A stretch of 64,000 nt of DNA from Trueperella bonasi (GCF_030811535.1 NZ_JAUSQX010000001.1:1736001-1800000); one strand, 5' to 3'. Positions 44,063 through 52,529 are shown, counted from the first letter of the stretch. The notes: a model not told the origin generated them from the sequence alone. Numbers and translations are program-made.

Positions 44063-44989
44063 TTGCTGATCGCATACTTGGACGAGATCGGTGAGCCTGG
44101 AGCATTTGTCTCAAAGGAACATGACAGATTCAATACGAGCCCTGCATTCGGTTACGCCGGGTTTGTAATCCCTGACGGCAAAGCGAGGGAGTTTGGCGCT
44201 TTATTTACAACCAAAAAGAGACAACTGTTCTCGCGTGAGATTGCGGAAGCAGAGGTTAAGAAGCCAGGTTCTGAATCCACGTGGGAGATGAAGGGAGCGA
44301 ATTATTTTCATAAACATACTGATCGGAAGAATCCTGAACGTATCCGTATTTTTAATTCCTTAATTCACAACCTCCTAGGGTACGGAGGCCACATTTTCTA
44401 CTATGCGGATGAAAAAGAGAGAGGGACGCCAAAACAGACGCGTTTGGATACCGACGCCCGAGAAAAAGGAGCGATGGAAGAGAGCTTAAACAGGTTGGCG
44501 CGTTATGCTGAGTCGCAAGATCAGAACATGCTCGTTATCATCGACCAAATTAACGAAAAAGAGCGAAAAATGCGAGCTCACAGAATATACGGGCACGTGT
44601 ACAGCAGGAGTCAGACAGCCGATGAAATGAAACGAATCATCGAAGCTCCAATGCACTTGGACTCTGGAATATCAGGTTCAATACAATTTGCAGACTGGAT
44701 CGCTGCAGTAGTAGGACGCGCTATCGATTATCACCTCATCGAAGAATCGAAGTTCGACTGGGTTCCTGCTGTCATCAGCTCCTTGCAGCCTCAGAAGAAA
44801 GCCTTCACTTACGAATCTAAACTTCACCTTTTTGAAAGAACGATCGAAGACATTAATCACTCGCAGTTGTTCTGCAAGGAGAGGCCCGTTTATCCAGCTC
44901 ACCACGACCAATACTTCGACGCTGACACGGCCGAGAAAATGAAGCGCATTTTTTATTCTTCTCGAAGACAGGAGAGTCGGAAGGGGTAA
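44063..44989 (+). CDS. DUF3800 family protein
   Basis: A protein of 308 residues. The N-terminus LIAYLDEIGEP matches the YxDESG strand of DUF3800, and SGSIQFADWIAAVVGRAIDY matches its C-terminal Asp-containing helix; the family is thought to have an RNase H-like fold. It is common in phages, islands and defence neighbourhoods and its function is unknown. TTG 44063 follows GAAGGAG. Base composition is visibly more AT-rich than the flanking core genes, and it sits directly after a tRNA, both consistent with horizontal acquisition. Confidence 0.75.
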   Translation: MLIAYLDEIGEPGAFVSKEHDRFNTSPAFGYAGFVIPDGKAREFGALFTTKKRQLFSREIAEAEVKKPGSESTWEMKGANYFHKHTDRKNPERIRIFNSLIHNLLGYGGHIFYYADEKERGTPKQTRLDTDAREKGAMEESLNRLARYAESQDQNMLVIIDQINEKERKMRAHRIYGHVYSRSQTADEMKRIIEAPMHLDSGISGSIQFADWIAAVVGRAIDYHLIEESKFDWVPAVISSLQPQKKAFTYESKLHLFERTIEDINHSQLFCKERPVYPAHHDQYFDADTAEKMKRIFYSSRRQESRKG

Positions 44990-45229
44990 CTGTAGGTTTG
45001 GTCGACAGTTTCGTGGAAACTGAATTTATTAGAACCTCGTAATATTACCTCCGAAGCACAAAATTCTTTAATGTTTTAGGCATGGTCAAGGCCAGTGGCG
45101 ACACAGCTATGTGGGAAACACCCTCCGGAGTCGAATAACAAGCACTTTGATTGCGAAAGTTACTGCCGCCGAATCTAGATTTAAAACTATGTTTATCAAT
45201 TGGCACTGAGCACTAGGTGGTCTGATCTT

Positions 45230-45926
45230 ATGGACCGGCTTTACGGATACTATGAGTGGGACGAGAACATCGGCAGTCCAGGTCAAAGGGAAGAAGGTGG
45301 ATTGAGCTAAAGCCTCCATGGAGAGGAAGGAGTACTTTTGGCCACGCGCGCTTCATGCAGGTCGATGAACCTCTTGGGGAATATGAACCTCTTGGGGAAT
45401 ATGATGATTACTCGTACGAAAACACCTTTGTCACATCTGTGCGTCGGCGCGAAGCTGAGGATGATGGTCAATTAGAAGCCATCGTTGCTGGAGCTGTTGT
45501 CGGGCTCGGAGTCTATGTTGCCACCAAGGCGGCGCCGTACGTTACGGAGTGGTGGAATGGACGGGCTCGGCCCGCAATAAGTCAGAAGGTAAAGAAGTTT
45601 CGGCAGTTAGGTCAAAAAAGCGAAATAACGTCGAGAGCATAGAAGCAATTAAAACTCCTTCCTCGGAGGTATCGACCAATCGAGTGCAAGTTATGTCAGC
45701 TCAAGAGGCGATGGCCAGATTGATTGCGGGTGCGGCGGCGACCGCTTACGCTGATGAACAATTTCATAGGGTTCAATCTGTTCGGATAGTCGGTCTTGAA
45801 GACCATGGACAACTCGAAGCTCTAGTTAAAGAAATACCGGAAGATGAACTGAATAACCTCTGTTTGGAAATGGCGAAGAATCCTGAGCTTTTAGGAGATT
45901 CTCACTCGCCGATATCGCAAGCATGA
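45230..45926 (+). pseudogene. Broken gene for a membrane protein of unknown family
   Basis: Three frames join into one protein. ATG 45230, after AGGTGG, gives MDRLYGYYEWDENIGSPGQR then a TAA stop at 45308-45310. The same frame continues HGEEGVLL until a T4 run (45336-45339), where one lost base shifts it into GHARFMQVDEPLGEYEPLGE. That frame encodes a membrane helix (IVAGAVVGLGVYVATKAAPY) and ends at 45642. A second one-base shift at an A6 run near 45618 leads into AQEAMARLIAGAAATAYADE and the end at 45926. I do not recognise the family with confidence; the bipartite layout suggests a small helical protein with one membrane span. Confidence 0.6.
45379..45414 (+). repeat. 18-base tandem duplication inside the pseudogene
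   Basis: A unit containing AACCTCTTGGGGAATATG is present twice in a row, encoding EPLGEY twice in the middle frame. Exact ends may be off by a few bases. Confidence 0.7.
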
Positions 45927-46317
45927 TTCCCTTGTCGGGGACTGTGGAAATAAGTGTGTAACTGGCCTGGATCGCTGACGTTGGTCGGGCGTGGAAGGTG
46001 GACGGGCGCCGTCGTCGTTGATCTCGTTACCGTAGGTTCCAGCCGAGCCCGGCGTCACACCGCCGTAAAGTTCCAAGGATGCAATCTCAATAGGCGGACA
46101 CTTCTCGCAGAAAAGCGTCCACATGTTGAGACTCAATTCTAGCCCCTTATGCTACAGCGACGTCACCCAATGCCCGAAATCACATGTGAATCTAAGTGTT
46201 CACCCTATTAGACGTCTCTGGTGACTATCGCCTCAGCTGCCGGTCAAGCGGTCTTTCCTGAAAATTTCGCTCTTAAAATCGAGGGGTCAGCAACCGCACT
46301 CGAAAAGGACGGAAAAC
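45927..46317. other. Intergenic region, no supported gene
   Basis: 391 bases. Short frames on both strands lack ribosome-binding sites and known motifs. The stretch around 45945-46010 looks GC-richer than its left neighbour, so an old junction may lie here. The 3' end holds the promoter and leader of the symporter gene, with GGACGGAAAAC before ATG 46318. Confidence 0.5.
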
Positions 46318-47745
46318 ATGACGCCGTTTGGCTGGCTCATACTCACCTTAGGCATCCTCGTTGGCGGGGGAGTGGCCGTTATCGGAACGTACATCGGCAA
46401 ACGCCAGATGAAAAGCCACGAACACTTCTTCACCGGAGGCCGCAACGTCACCATGTCGCTCATGACGGCCACGTGGATCGCATACGCCGTCGGCACCGGG
46501 CTGATCTTCTCACCAGCCGAGGCCGCCTACACTTCCGGAATGTCAGCGATGATTGGCTACGCACTCGCGCTCACGATCGCCTACCTCGTCTTTATCCCGG
46601 TCTCACGAAAAATCCGTGACCGCATTCCCGAAGGCCACACCATCGCCGAATACACCAAGGTTCGCTACAACACCCCGATGCAGCTGCTCACCACAATCGT
46701 CACCGTGATCTACATGTTCGTGCTCCTGGTGTCGAACCTGATCGGCGCGGCGCTCGTGTTTAAACACATGGGCGGGGTGCCGATGATCGTTTCCGTGCTT
46801 GCTATCGGCATTCCCACCCTGTACTTCGCCGGCGCCGGCGGCGTGAAAGCGGCAATCGTCACCAACGGCCTGCAGTCACTGCTCATCACACCGCTGATCA
46901 TCCTGCCCGCCGCCTACATCCTCACCGACCTCGGCGGCCCGGGACCGATCTACCAAGGCGTACTCGAAAACAAGCCAGAATTCCTCAACATCGGCTGGGA
47001 CGCCTCCACCCAATTCGCTATCATGATCATCTTTGCGGTCACCTCCGCGGAGCTGCTCAACCAGTCGCTGTGGCAACGCATTTACACGGCGAAAAACCAG
47101 AAAGTGATCAACCGTTCACTGGGAGCCGCAGCCGTGATGGTCTTCCCCATGACGATCGTCGCCGCCTTCCTCGGCTTCGCCGCCATCGGCCTTGACACCA
47201 CCGTTCCCCACACGTCCATCGTGTCGGGCATGGTCATCTTCGAAAACACCCCCAGCTGGATCGCAGCACTGTTCGCGGTGGTTGTGGTGCTCGCGGCGTC
47301 GTCCACCGGCGGCGACGCTCTGGCCGGCTTTTCATCGATTTTCTCCTTTGACGTCGTTCGCACCATCAAGCCTTCCATCACGGCAAAGCAAGCGGTGAGC
47401 GCCGGACGAGTGGGTGTTGTAATCTTCGGACTGCTAGGAATGGTGATCGCCTATCAGGCGCCGTCGATCTTGTTCCTACTCTTGCTCGCAGACCTACTGG
47501 CGTGTGCCGCCGTTGTGCCCGTCATAGCGGGCCTGTACTCGGCGCGAATCCCAGCGTGGGGTGCGTTCACTGCGTGCGTCGTAGGAATCGTGGCCGGCCT
47601 GCCCATGTTCCTCGCCGGTCAATCCCTACCCTCGTTCGCAACCGCATTCGGGGCCGCCACACTCATCACCCTGATCAGCGCTGCCGCGAGCAAGAAGCGC
47701 TACAACTTCTCCAAGCTCGCCACCGAAATCGAAAACATTTCCTAG
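46318..47745 (+). CDS. Sodium:solute symporter family transporter
   Basis: A membrane protein of 475 residues with about 12-13 helices of the SSS family. FFTGGRNVTMSLMTATWIAYAVGTG is the typical first unwound-helix region, and WIAALFAVVVVLAASSTGGDALAGFSSIFSFD is the SSS block with sodium-site serines (SSTGGDALAG). The substrate is unknown; vitamins, nucleobases or carboxylates are possible. The stop is followed at once by an AGGAGGA site and a 58-codon membrane-protein gene and then a cyclo-ligase-like gene, forming a three-gene operon. Confidence 0.88.
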   Translation: MTPFGWLILTLGILVGGGVAVIGTYIGKRQMKSHEHFFTGGRNVTMSLMTATWIAYAVGTGLIFSPAEAAYTSGMSAMIGYALALTIAYLVFIPVSRKIRDRIPEGHTIAEYTKVRYNTPMQLLTTIVTVIYMFVLLVSNLIGAALVFKHMGGVPMIVSVLAIGIPTLYFAGAGGVKAAIVTNGLQSLLITPLIILPAAYILTDLGGPGPIYQGVLENKPEFLNIGWDASTQFAIMIIFAVTSAELLNQSLWQRIYTAKNQKVINRSLGAAAVMVFPMTIVAAFLGFAAIGLDTTVPHTSIVSGMVIFENTPSWIAALFAVVVVLAASSTGGDALAGFSSIFSFDVVRTIKPSITAKQAVSAGRVGVVIFGLLGMVIAYQAPSILFLLLLADLLACAAVVPVIAGLYSARIPAWGAFTACVVGIVAGLPMFLAGQSLPSFATAFGAATLITLISAAASKKRYNFSKLATEIENIS

Positions 47746-47756
47746 GAGGAAGCGCC

Positions 47757-47933
47757 GTGTATTCACAAACATTCTTCACCGTATTAATTATTGGCTCGCT
47801 CATTTCATTGTTCTTCGTCTACGGGTTCCAAGTGGGCGTGTTCGTCAAAGACCACCGGGACAGGCACGACGACGCCGACCAATCCGCCAGCTACGCCGAT
47901 CTACCCGCCAACCACGCCGACGAAAGGAACTGA
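47757..47933 (+). CDS. Small single-span membrane protein of the symporter operon
   Basis: 58 residues from GTG 47757, after a strong AGGAGGA site overlapping the end of the symporter gene. One helix (FFTVLIIGSLISLFFVYGFQ) is followed by a His/Asp-rich tail (KDHRDRHDDADQ). Its position between transporter and enzyme, its own ribosome-binding site and the membrane helix make it a likely accessory subunit, comparable in place to DUF3311-type partners of other SSS carriers, though I see no sequence match. Confidence 0.7.
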   Translation: MYSQTFFTVLIIGSLISLFFVYGFQVGVFVKDHRDRHDDADQSASYADLPANHADERN

Positions 47934-47934
47934 T

Positions 47935-48675
47935 ATGGAAGCCGCTGAAGCCCGCGTCATGATCTGGGAAAAACTACGCAAAGTAGCACGCCCCGATTCA
48001 CGATTCTCCTGGGATTTCGCCGAATTTATTGCCGACTACGAAGGCTCCGACGAATGTGCCCGCCGCTTCGCCGAAACGGATGTGTACAAGAGCGCCGACG
48101 TCGTTTTCATCACGCCAGACAACAACCTCGAACACCTGCGCGAACTGCTGATCCGCGACGGCAAAACGATGATCATGACCAACTACTCAATCTCGCGCGG
48201 CTTCTTCCTACTGCGCCCCGAATGGGTGCCCGAGGGCCAAGAAATACTTGCCTCAACGCTGGATGGAGTACAGCGGTTCTGGCAACATCGCACCCTCGGA
48301 CAGCTGGCTGCGGAAATTGAGCGAATCCCTGTGCTGGTATCGGGGGCGTCTGCGATCACGCCGTCGGGAATCCGATTCGGTAAAGGGCACGGCTACTTCG
48401 ATCTCGAATGGGCCATGTTCTACACCAAGGGCCTTGTGGACGTGAATTCAACCGTGGTGGCCGTAGGGCACGACTGCCAAGTTGTTGACGTTCCGGTGCA
48501 GGTGCGGCCCTACGACACGGCGATTGACCTGATCGTCACGCCCACGCAGATCATCGAGACGCGCAACGAATTCCCCAAGCCCGAGCACGGCGTGATGTGG
48601 TACCTCCTCGAGGACGACATGCTTGGCCGAATACCGCCGCTACAGGAGCTGTGGGCCGAAGAATTCTGCAAGTAA
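47935..48675 (+). CDS. 5-formyltetrahydrofolate cyclo-ligase-like protein
   Basis: A protein of 246 residues of the MTHFS/COG0212 superfamily. GIRFGKGHGYFDLEWAM corresponds to the conserved GKGGGYYDR loop but lacks its final Tyr-Asp-Arg. VVAVGHDCQVVDVPVQVRPYDTAIDLIVTP matches the C-terminal block (HDxxxD VP). ATG 47935 lies one base after the small-protein stop. The changed active-site loop and the transporter neighbours suggest a paralogue acting on an imported compound and not housekeeping folate repair; this is an inference. Confidence 0.75.
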   Translation: MEAAEARVMIWEKLRKVARPDSRFSWDFAEFIADYEGSDECARRFAETDVYKSADVVFITPDNNLEHLRELLIRDGKTMIMTNYSISRGFFLLRPEWVPEGQEILASTLDGVQRFWQHRTLGQLAAEIERIPVLVSGASAITPSGIRFGKGHGYFDLEWAMFYTKGLVDVNSTVVAVGHDCQVVDVPVQVRPYDTAIDLIVTPTQIIETRNEFPKPEHGVMWYLLEDDMLGRIPPLQELWAEEFCK

Positions 48676-49059
48676 CCGGGCTTGGTGATTGCCGAAACAG
48701 CCTCTGACCTGCGCAATGTGAGAATACGGGCCGCTAATCTAACACGGTTTCGGTGTTTGGCGGATTTCGTGACAGATTAGCGCGGCCGGTATCTCGTAGA
48801 GCGGTGAACGCCTAGCGAAACTAACGCACAAGATTCGCTGACGCATCTACGCGTTCAGAATTCAGCCACACACGCGACCATTCCCGATTTCGCCAGAGAG
48901 CAAAAGGTTGTCTGCTCCAGGTAGATCAGAGGCTCATTGGGCAAAACGCCGCCCACCGGTTACTCGCCGTCGCGTATTCGTTGCAGAATTTGACGCGAGA
49001 TCACTTAGTATTTCGGGACCATGAGTCCTCCTTTGGGCGTCATGATCCCAAAATGCCTG
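48676..49059. other. Intergenic region with two inverted repeats
   Basis: No gene supported in 384 bases. 48731-48785 forms a nested hairpin: CCGCTAATCT with AGATTAGCG outside, and AACAC with GTGTT inside. 49015-49049 holds GGGACCATGA and TCATGATCCC. The first may end the symporter operon transcript. Confidence 0.55.
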
Positions 49060-49233
49060 CTAGTAGGATTCAGAACTTGGTGCCCCACGAATCAAATCAA
49101 TTCCTGCACTGGTTCCGAGAGCCGACGCACCCGCTTCGACGAGCGATACCGCCTGATCGAAATCCTTGATCGCGCCGGAAGCCTTGACCAGCACGCCGTC
49201 TCGAACCCTGTCAACAAGATACCGAAGAGATTC
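49060..49233 (-). pseudogene. deoC: 3' remnant of deoxyribose-phosphate aldolase
   Basis: About 57 codons on the minus strand encode LVDRVRDGVLVKASGAIKDF and VEAGASALGTSAGIDLI, matching the C-terminal end of DeoC: the VKASGGI strand with the catalytic-site Lys, then the phosphate-binding GxSxG region. The first 160 or so codons of the gene are missing; upstream codons of the same frame have no similarity. A true relic left by deletion or by replacement next to the toxin-antitoxin locus. Confidence 0.75.
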
Positions 49234-49309
49234 GTCTAAGGGGTGCGTTCGAGCCCGTGTCATTGTACCTAGCCACACTATTGACTGCTGTAGCCGAAGG
49301 GCTCCACTT

Positions 49310-49622
49310 ATGTTCGTGGAAATTCTCACCAGTTGTTTGTTCGATGCGTGGCTGGACAAGTTGAAGGATAAGCATGCCCAGCGTCGTATTTCGTATGCTC
49401 TAGCGAGGTGCGAAGCCATGGGAGAATGATCGGAGATATTAAACCGCTTGGCGGCAAAATAGTGAACTGAGATTTGATTTCCGTCCCGGTTACCGGATTT
49501 ATTTCACATAAGTGGGGACTGTTACCGTTTTTCTGCTCGCTGGAGGAGATAAGAGTAGCCAAAGTAAGGACATTCGAGTTGCCCGTGAACTGGCTAAGGA
49601 GTTGTGCAAGGAAAGAGAATGA
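49310..49622 (+). pseudogene. higB: Decayed HigB/RelE-type toxin gene
   Basis: Three frames read in series restore a Gp49-like HigB toxin. Frame 1 from ATG 49310 gives FDAWLDKLKDKHAQRRISYA and ends at TGA 49427. A second frame gives MIGDIKPLGGKI up to about 49460. The third gives SELRFDFRPGYRIYF, a TAA stop at 49509, then VGTVTVFLLAGGDKSSQSKD and ends in ELAKELCKERE. So two one-base losses and one nonsense change kill it. The final TGA overlaps the higA ATG, the normal HigBA arrangement. Confidence 0.85.
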
Positions 49623-49927
49623 GTGACGTAACGTTTTCTAAATTCGATGCAAGTAAATACTTGGACAGTGAAGAGGCGGTAAATGACTACCTAGCAATAG
49701 CTCTCGAAGACGGTGATCCCAAAACGATCCAAGTTGTACTGCGCGATATTGCGCGAGCACGTGGGATGAGCCAGCTCGCGAAAGAAACTGGGCTTAACCG
49801 TGAATCTCTCTACAAGACCTTATCTAGGGGTGGTAATCCGTCATTTGCCACCATCACGAAAATCATGAACGCGCTGGAGATTAAATTTACTCTTGCATCC
49901 GAAACTCCGGGAGTAATGCGCCTCTAG
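49619..49927 (+). CDS. higA: HigA-type antitoxin, HTH domain
   Basis: An intact antitoxin of 102 residues from ATG 49619. The N-terminal FSKFDASKYLDSEEAVNDYL and IALEDGDPKTIQVVLRDIAR are typical of the addiction-module antidote family. The XRE helix-turn-helix is GMSQLAKETGLNRESLYKTL. It overlaps the last bases of the toxin relic by ATGA. With its toxin dead it is an orphan; it may survive as a repressor or an anti-addiction gene. Confidence 0.88.
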   Translation: MSDVTFSKFDASKYLDSEEAVNDYLAIALEDGDPKTIQVVLRDIARARGMSQLAKETGLNRESLYKTLSRGGNPSFATITKIMNALEIKFTLASETPGVMRL

Positions 49928-49941
49928 ATCTAGTCGGTTTT

Positions 49942-50862
49942 CTATAGGTGAGTCGCCAACCACGTCAGTGCCTCCGAGGTTCCCGCGTGTACCTTCACGT
50001 TCGCGAGCTCGTCGCCTTTCGTGGCCCCACGGTTGATAATTACGATCGGGATCTGCCACTTATGTGCGCGGCGCACGAGCCGCAAAGCCGAACCAACCGG
50101 TAACGAGGATCCGGCGACGAGCAGCGCTTCGGCGTCGTCGATCAATTCCGTTGCCGCCACTAAGTCCTCCGGCCGCACGGAACCTCCGAAGAACACCACG
50201 TTTGTCCGCAAAATCCCGCCACAACGCTCGCAGTCAGCCACGCGGAAATCTTGGGTGTTGGCAACGGTGGCATCGGCGTCGGGAGCAATCGCATCCCCGC
50301 CCTCAAAATCGGGCATCCAGTTCGGATTCAGCGCCTCGAGCCGCCCGTGAAGCGCCTCCCGCGGGCTGACCTCGCCGCAACTCGTACACACGACCTCATC
50401 AAAGCGCCCATGTAAATCCACCGTGGTAGACCCCGCGCGGCTATGCAACCGATCCACATTCTGCGTAATCACGCCACTGACCACGCCAAGCTCCTCCATG
50501 AACGCCAGCGCCCGGTGGCCCGCATTCGGCTCGGCCCTGCTCGGCCCGCGCCAACCCACGTGATTGCGCGCCCAATAGTGCCTGCGCCAGCGTTCTTCGG
50601 CCATGAACTGCTGGATCGTCATCGGTTTGCGCTCGCGCGAACCGGGGGAGCGGTAATCCGGCAGTCCCGAATCCGTTGACAGACCGGCACCCGTTAGTGC
50701 CGCAATACGCCTGTGTTGGAGAGCGGCGAGGGCGGGTTGGAGAGCGGCTTCGAGGTCGGCCGGGTCGGGGAGCGCGGCACTCGCCGGTGGGACTTCGACG
50801 TTCTTGACGCGTAGATTTGGCGCTTGCGAGCTGGGGAAATAATCGTTGATATCGTGCGCCAT
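49942..50862 (-). CDS. Sirtuin, NAD-dependent protein deacylase
   Basis: Sir2 family enzyme of 306 residues. The NAD-binding signature is ALTGAGLSTDSGLPDYR; ITQNVDRLH and the catalytic His in VDLHGRFDEVVC follow; zinc cysteines are CTSC and CERC; VAGSSLPVGSALRLVRRA and the late IIINRGATKGDELANV complete the Rossmann fold. An N-terminal extension of about 50 residues precedes the core. It removes acyl groups from lysines using NAD+. Confidence 0.92.
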   Translation of the reverse strand: MAHDINDYFPSSQAPNLRVKNVEVPPASAALPDPADLEAALQPALAALQHRRIAALTGAGLSTDSGLPDYRSPGSRERKPMTIQQFMAEERWRRHYWARNHVGWRGPSRAEPNAGHRALAFMEELGVVSGVITQNVDRLHSRAGSTTVDLHGRFDEVVCTSCGEVSPREALHGRLEALNPNWMPDFEGGDAIAPDADATVANTQDFRVADCERCGGILRTNVVFFGGSVRPEDLVAATELIDDAEALLVAGSSLPVGSALRLVRRAHKWQIPIVIINRGATKGDELANVKVHAGTSEALTWLATHL

Positions 50863-50929
50863 GCGTCTAGTCTACTTCGCCTGTGGAAAACGACGACGAC
50901 GGGGTTGCGTTTCGGCCTAGGATCTAGGC

Positions 50930-51574
50930 ATGGATACCCGTCGATTTCCGAAACTCCGCCGGATTGTCATCGCCGTGCCAAGCTTCTTGGCGCTTGCGCT
51001 GTGCGTTGGCCTGCTCGTTTCGTGTAATAGTGGTTCGGATCCCGAGCCGAGCGCGAGTTCCTCGAATGTGCCGGACGATTCGGGATTGAATGAGCCGACC
51101 GACGACTACACGATCCCTCCGCGGCCCGAAAACGTGCCCAAGCCTGAGGAACCCGAACTCACCGCCATCGACATCGACAATGCCTACGAGCTTGCACGTT
51201 ACTATCTTGATCTTTACCCGTATGTGAAAGCCACTGGCGACACCACGGAATGGGAGAAGTACGCGCACCCGGAGTGTGAGTACTGCCAGACGGTTGTGGA
51301 TTCTGCGGTTGTCGCGAACGAAGCGGGCGCTTGGTCTGACTTCAATTTAGGAGTTGTTGAGGAAGCGACTTTCCTTTCCACAGGAGGCTTAGATTTCCGA
51401 GTGGATTTCCTGGTAGATCGTGACGAAATTGTGTACTACGGGCCCGAAGAAGAAGTTCGAACGGATGCTGGACAGCACACTGTGGTTATAGGACTCAAGG
51501 AAGTAGATGGTGAGCTTAAAGTACGATCATTTGATATCTTGGTGCCCGAGGTCTTCGGAGTTGAAGACCTTTGA
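50930..51574 (+). CDS. DUF6318 family lipoprotein
   Basis: A secreted lipoprotein of 214 residues. A basic N-terminus and helix (IVIAVPSFLALALCVGLLV) end at the lipobox LLVSC (Cys32). A Pro/Glu-rich linker leads to the DUF6318 domain: NAYELARYYLDLYPYVKATGD and HPECEYCQTVVDSAV with its CxxC-like pair. Function unknown. The stop overlaps the TTG of the next gene (TTGA), so the two are coupled. A second member class sits in the same place in related genomes as I recall, unverified. Confidence 0.8.
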   Translation: MDTRRFPKLRRIVIAVPSFLALALCVGLLVSCNSGSDPEPSASSSNVPDDSGLNEPTDDYTIPPRPENVPKPEEPELTAIDIDNAYELARYYLDLYPYVKATGDTTEWEKYAHPECEYCQTVVDSAVVANEAGAWSDFNLGVVEEATFLSTGGLDFRVDFLVDRDEIVYYGPEEEVRTDAGQHTVVIGLKEVDGELKVRSFDILVPEVFGVEDL

Positions 51575-52419
51575 TAGTTTCGGTCCTCATGACGATCATT
51601 CTGGCTATCAGCCAGCATGACGATGAAATGAATACCAGCTGGGAAACCTCTGTTAGCGGAGCCTCGGTGACAGTTGGAGCTGAACATAGAGGTGCGGAGC
51701 GATCACGTGCACCGGCTCCGCAAGTCAATAGCGGCGGATCTCGTGCGCCGTCTACGAGCAACATCCGCCCAGCGCCGCTCGCACCAGTCGCGTATCCACC
51801 AGCGCTTTCCACCCGAACGCCCAGCCAAGACATTTGCGATCTGTATTTCAATGAGCGCGCGGGTGGGCTTTACGGTAACCATCGGGTTTTCACTCCATCC
51901 GATGCTCTGATTGCGCATTGTTTCGGCGATCGGTCTTCGCCTGATGAGGCAGCGGCACCAGCGGCCCCAACCCCGGCAGAGCTCGGCACCTATATTCGCG
52001 ATAACTCGCAGACCATCATCAACGCGGGCACTCTCACCTTCGAACCGATGTCCGGCGACGTTTTGATCAACAAAGACGTCTACCTATCCTCAAGCGCCCG
52101 CCCATACTCGGCCACCCTCAACCTGCTAAATACGCCCGTCGAAGTGCAGCTTACACCCACCTCCTACACGTGGGATCTCGGCAACGGCACGGCCTTCACC
52201 ACGTTCACACCCGGCGGCCCATACCCACACGGCGAAGCCCGCGGTCAATACTCGCAACCGGGCATCTACGCGCCCTCCGTACACATCCGCTGGCACGTCA
52301 CCATCAAAATCGGCGGCAGCCCAAACTGGTACACCGTGCCCGGAAACGCCTACACCACCACCTTCGGCCCGCCACTAACCGCCGTTGAAGCAGAAGCCGT
52401 ACTCACCACCAACCGTTAG
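51571..52419 (+). CDS. Secreted protein of unknown function, PKD-like C-terminus
   Basis: A protein of 282 residues. A short hydrophobic N-terminus (MIVSVLMTIILAIS) serves as signal or anchor. A Ser/Ala/Pro linker (APAPQVNSGGSRAPSTS) precedes a domain with a Cys pair (ICDLYF, HCFGD). The C-terminal 120 residues are beta-rich; YTWDLGNGTAFTTF and GQYSQPGIYAPSVHIRW look like a PKD-type fold (W-D-G, then PG-Y). TTG start overlapping the DUF6318 stop. Surface display is inferred; no function known. Confidence 0.65.
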   Translation: MIVSVLMTIILAISQHDDEMNTSWETSVSGASVTVGAEHRGAERSRAPAPQVNSGGSRAPSTSNIRPAPLAPVAYPPALSTRTPSQDICDLYFNERAGGLYGNHRVFTPSDALIAHCFGDRSSPDEAAAPAAPTPAELGTYIRDNSQTIINAGTLTFEPMSGDVLINKDVYLSSSARPYSATLNLLNTPVEVQLTPTSYTWDLGNGTAFTTFTPGGPYPHGEARGQYSQPGIYAPSVHIRWHVTIKIGGSPNWYTVPGNAYTTTFGPPLTAVEAEAVLTTNR

Positions 52420-52529
52420 CTAGGTACGCGCCAGCCATCCACGTTCCAGCTGTCCACGTACTAACTAACCACCCGGCGTCGGATCAGATAAAATAAACGC
52501 GTTTGTTAACGCAATGAAAGGCGCCACCC

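Noticed and set aside
45107-45319. 70-codon minus-strand frame after the DUF3800 gene
   Set aside because: No ribosome-binding site, no motif, and it overlaps the readable start of the 45230 pseudogene.
45612-45625. Programmed -1 frameshift at the A6 run
   Set aside because: The codon phase (CAA AAA AGC) does not give a canonical X XXY YYZ heptamer in the upstream frame, and other lesions in the same gene point to decay.
45891-46142. Possible insertion-sequence remnant around 45.9-46.1 kb
   Set aside because: A GC-richer block between AT-richer ones suggested a transposon end, but no transposase motif or terminal inverted repeat could be read on either strand.
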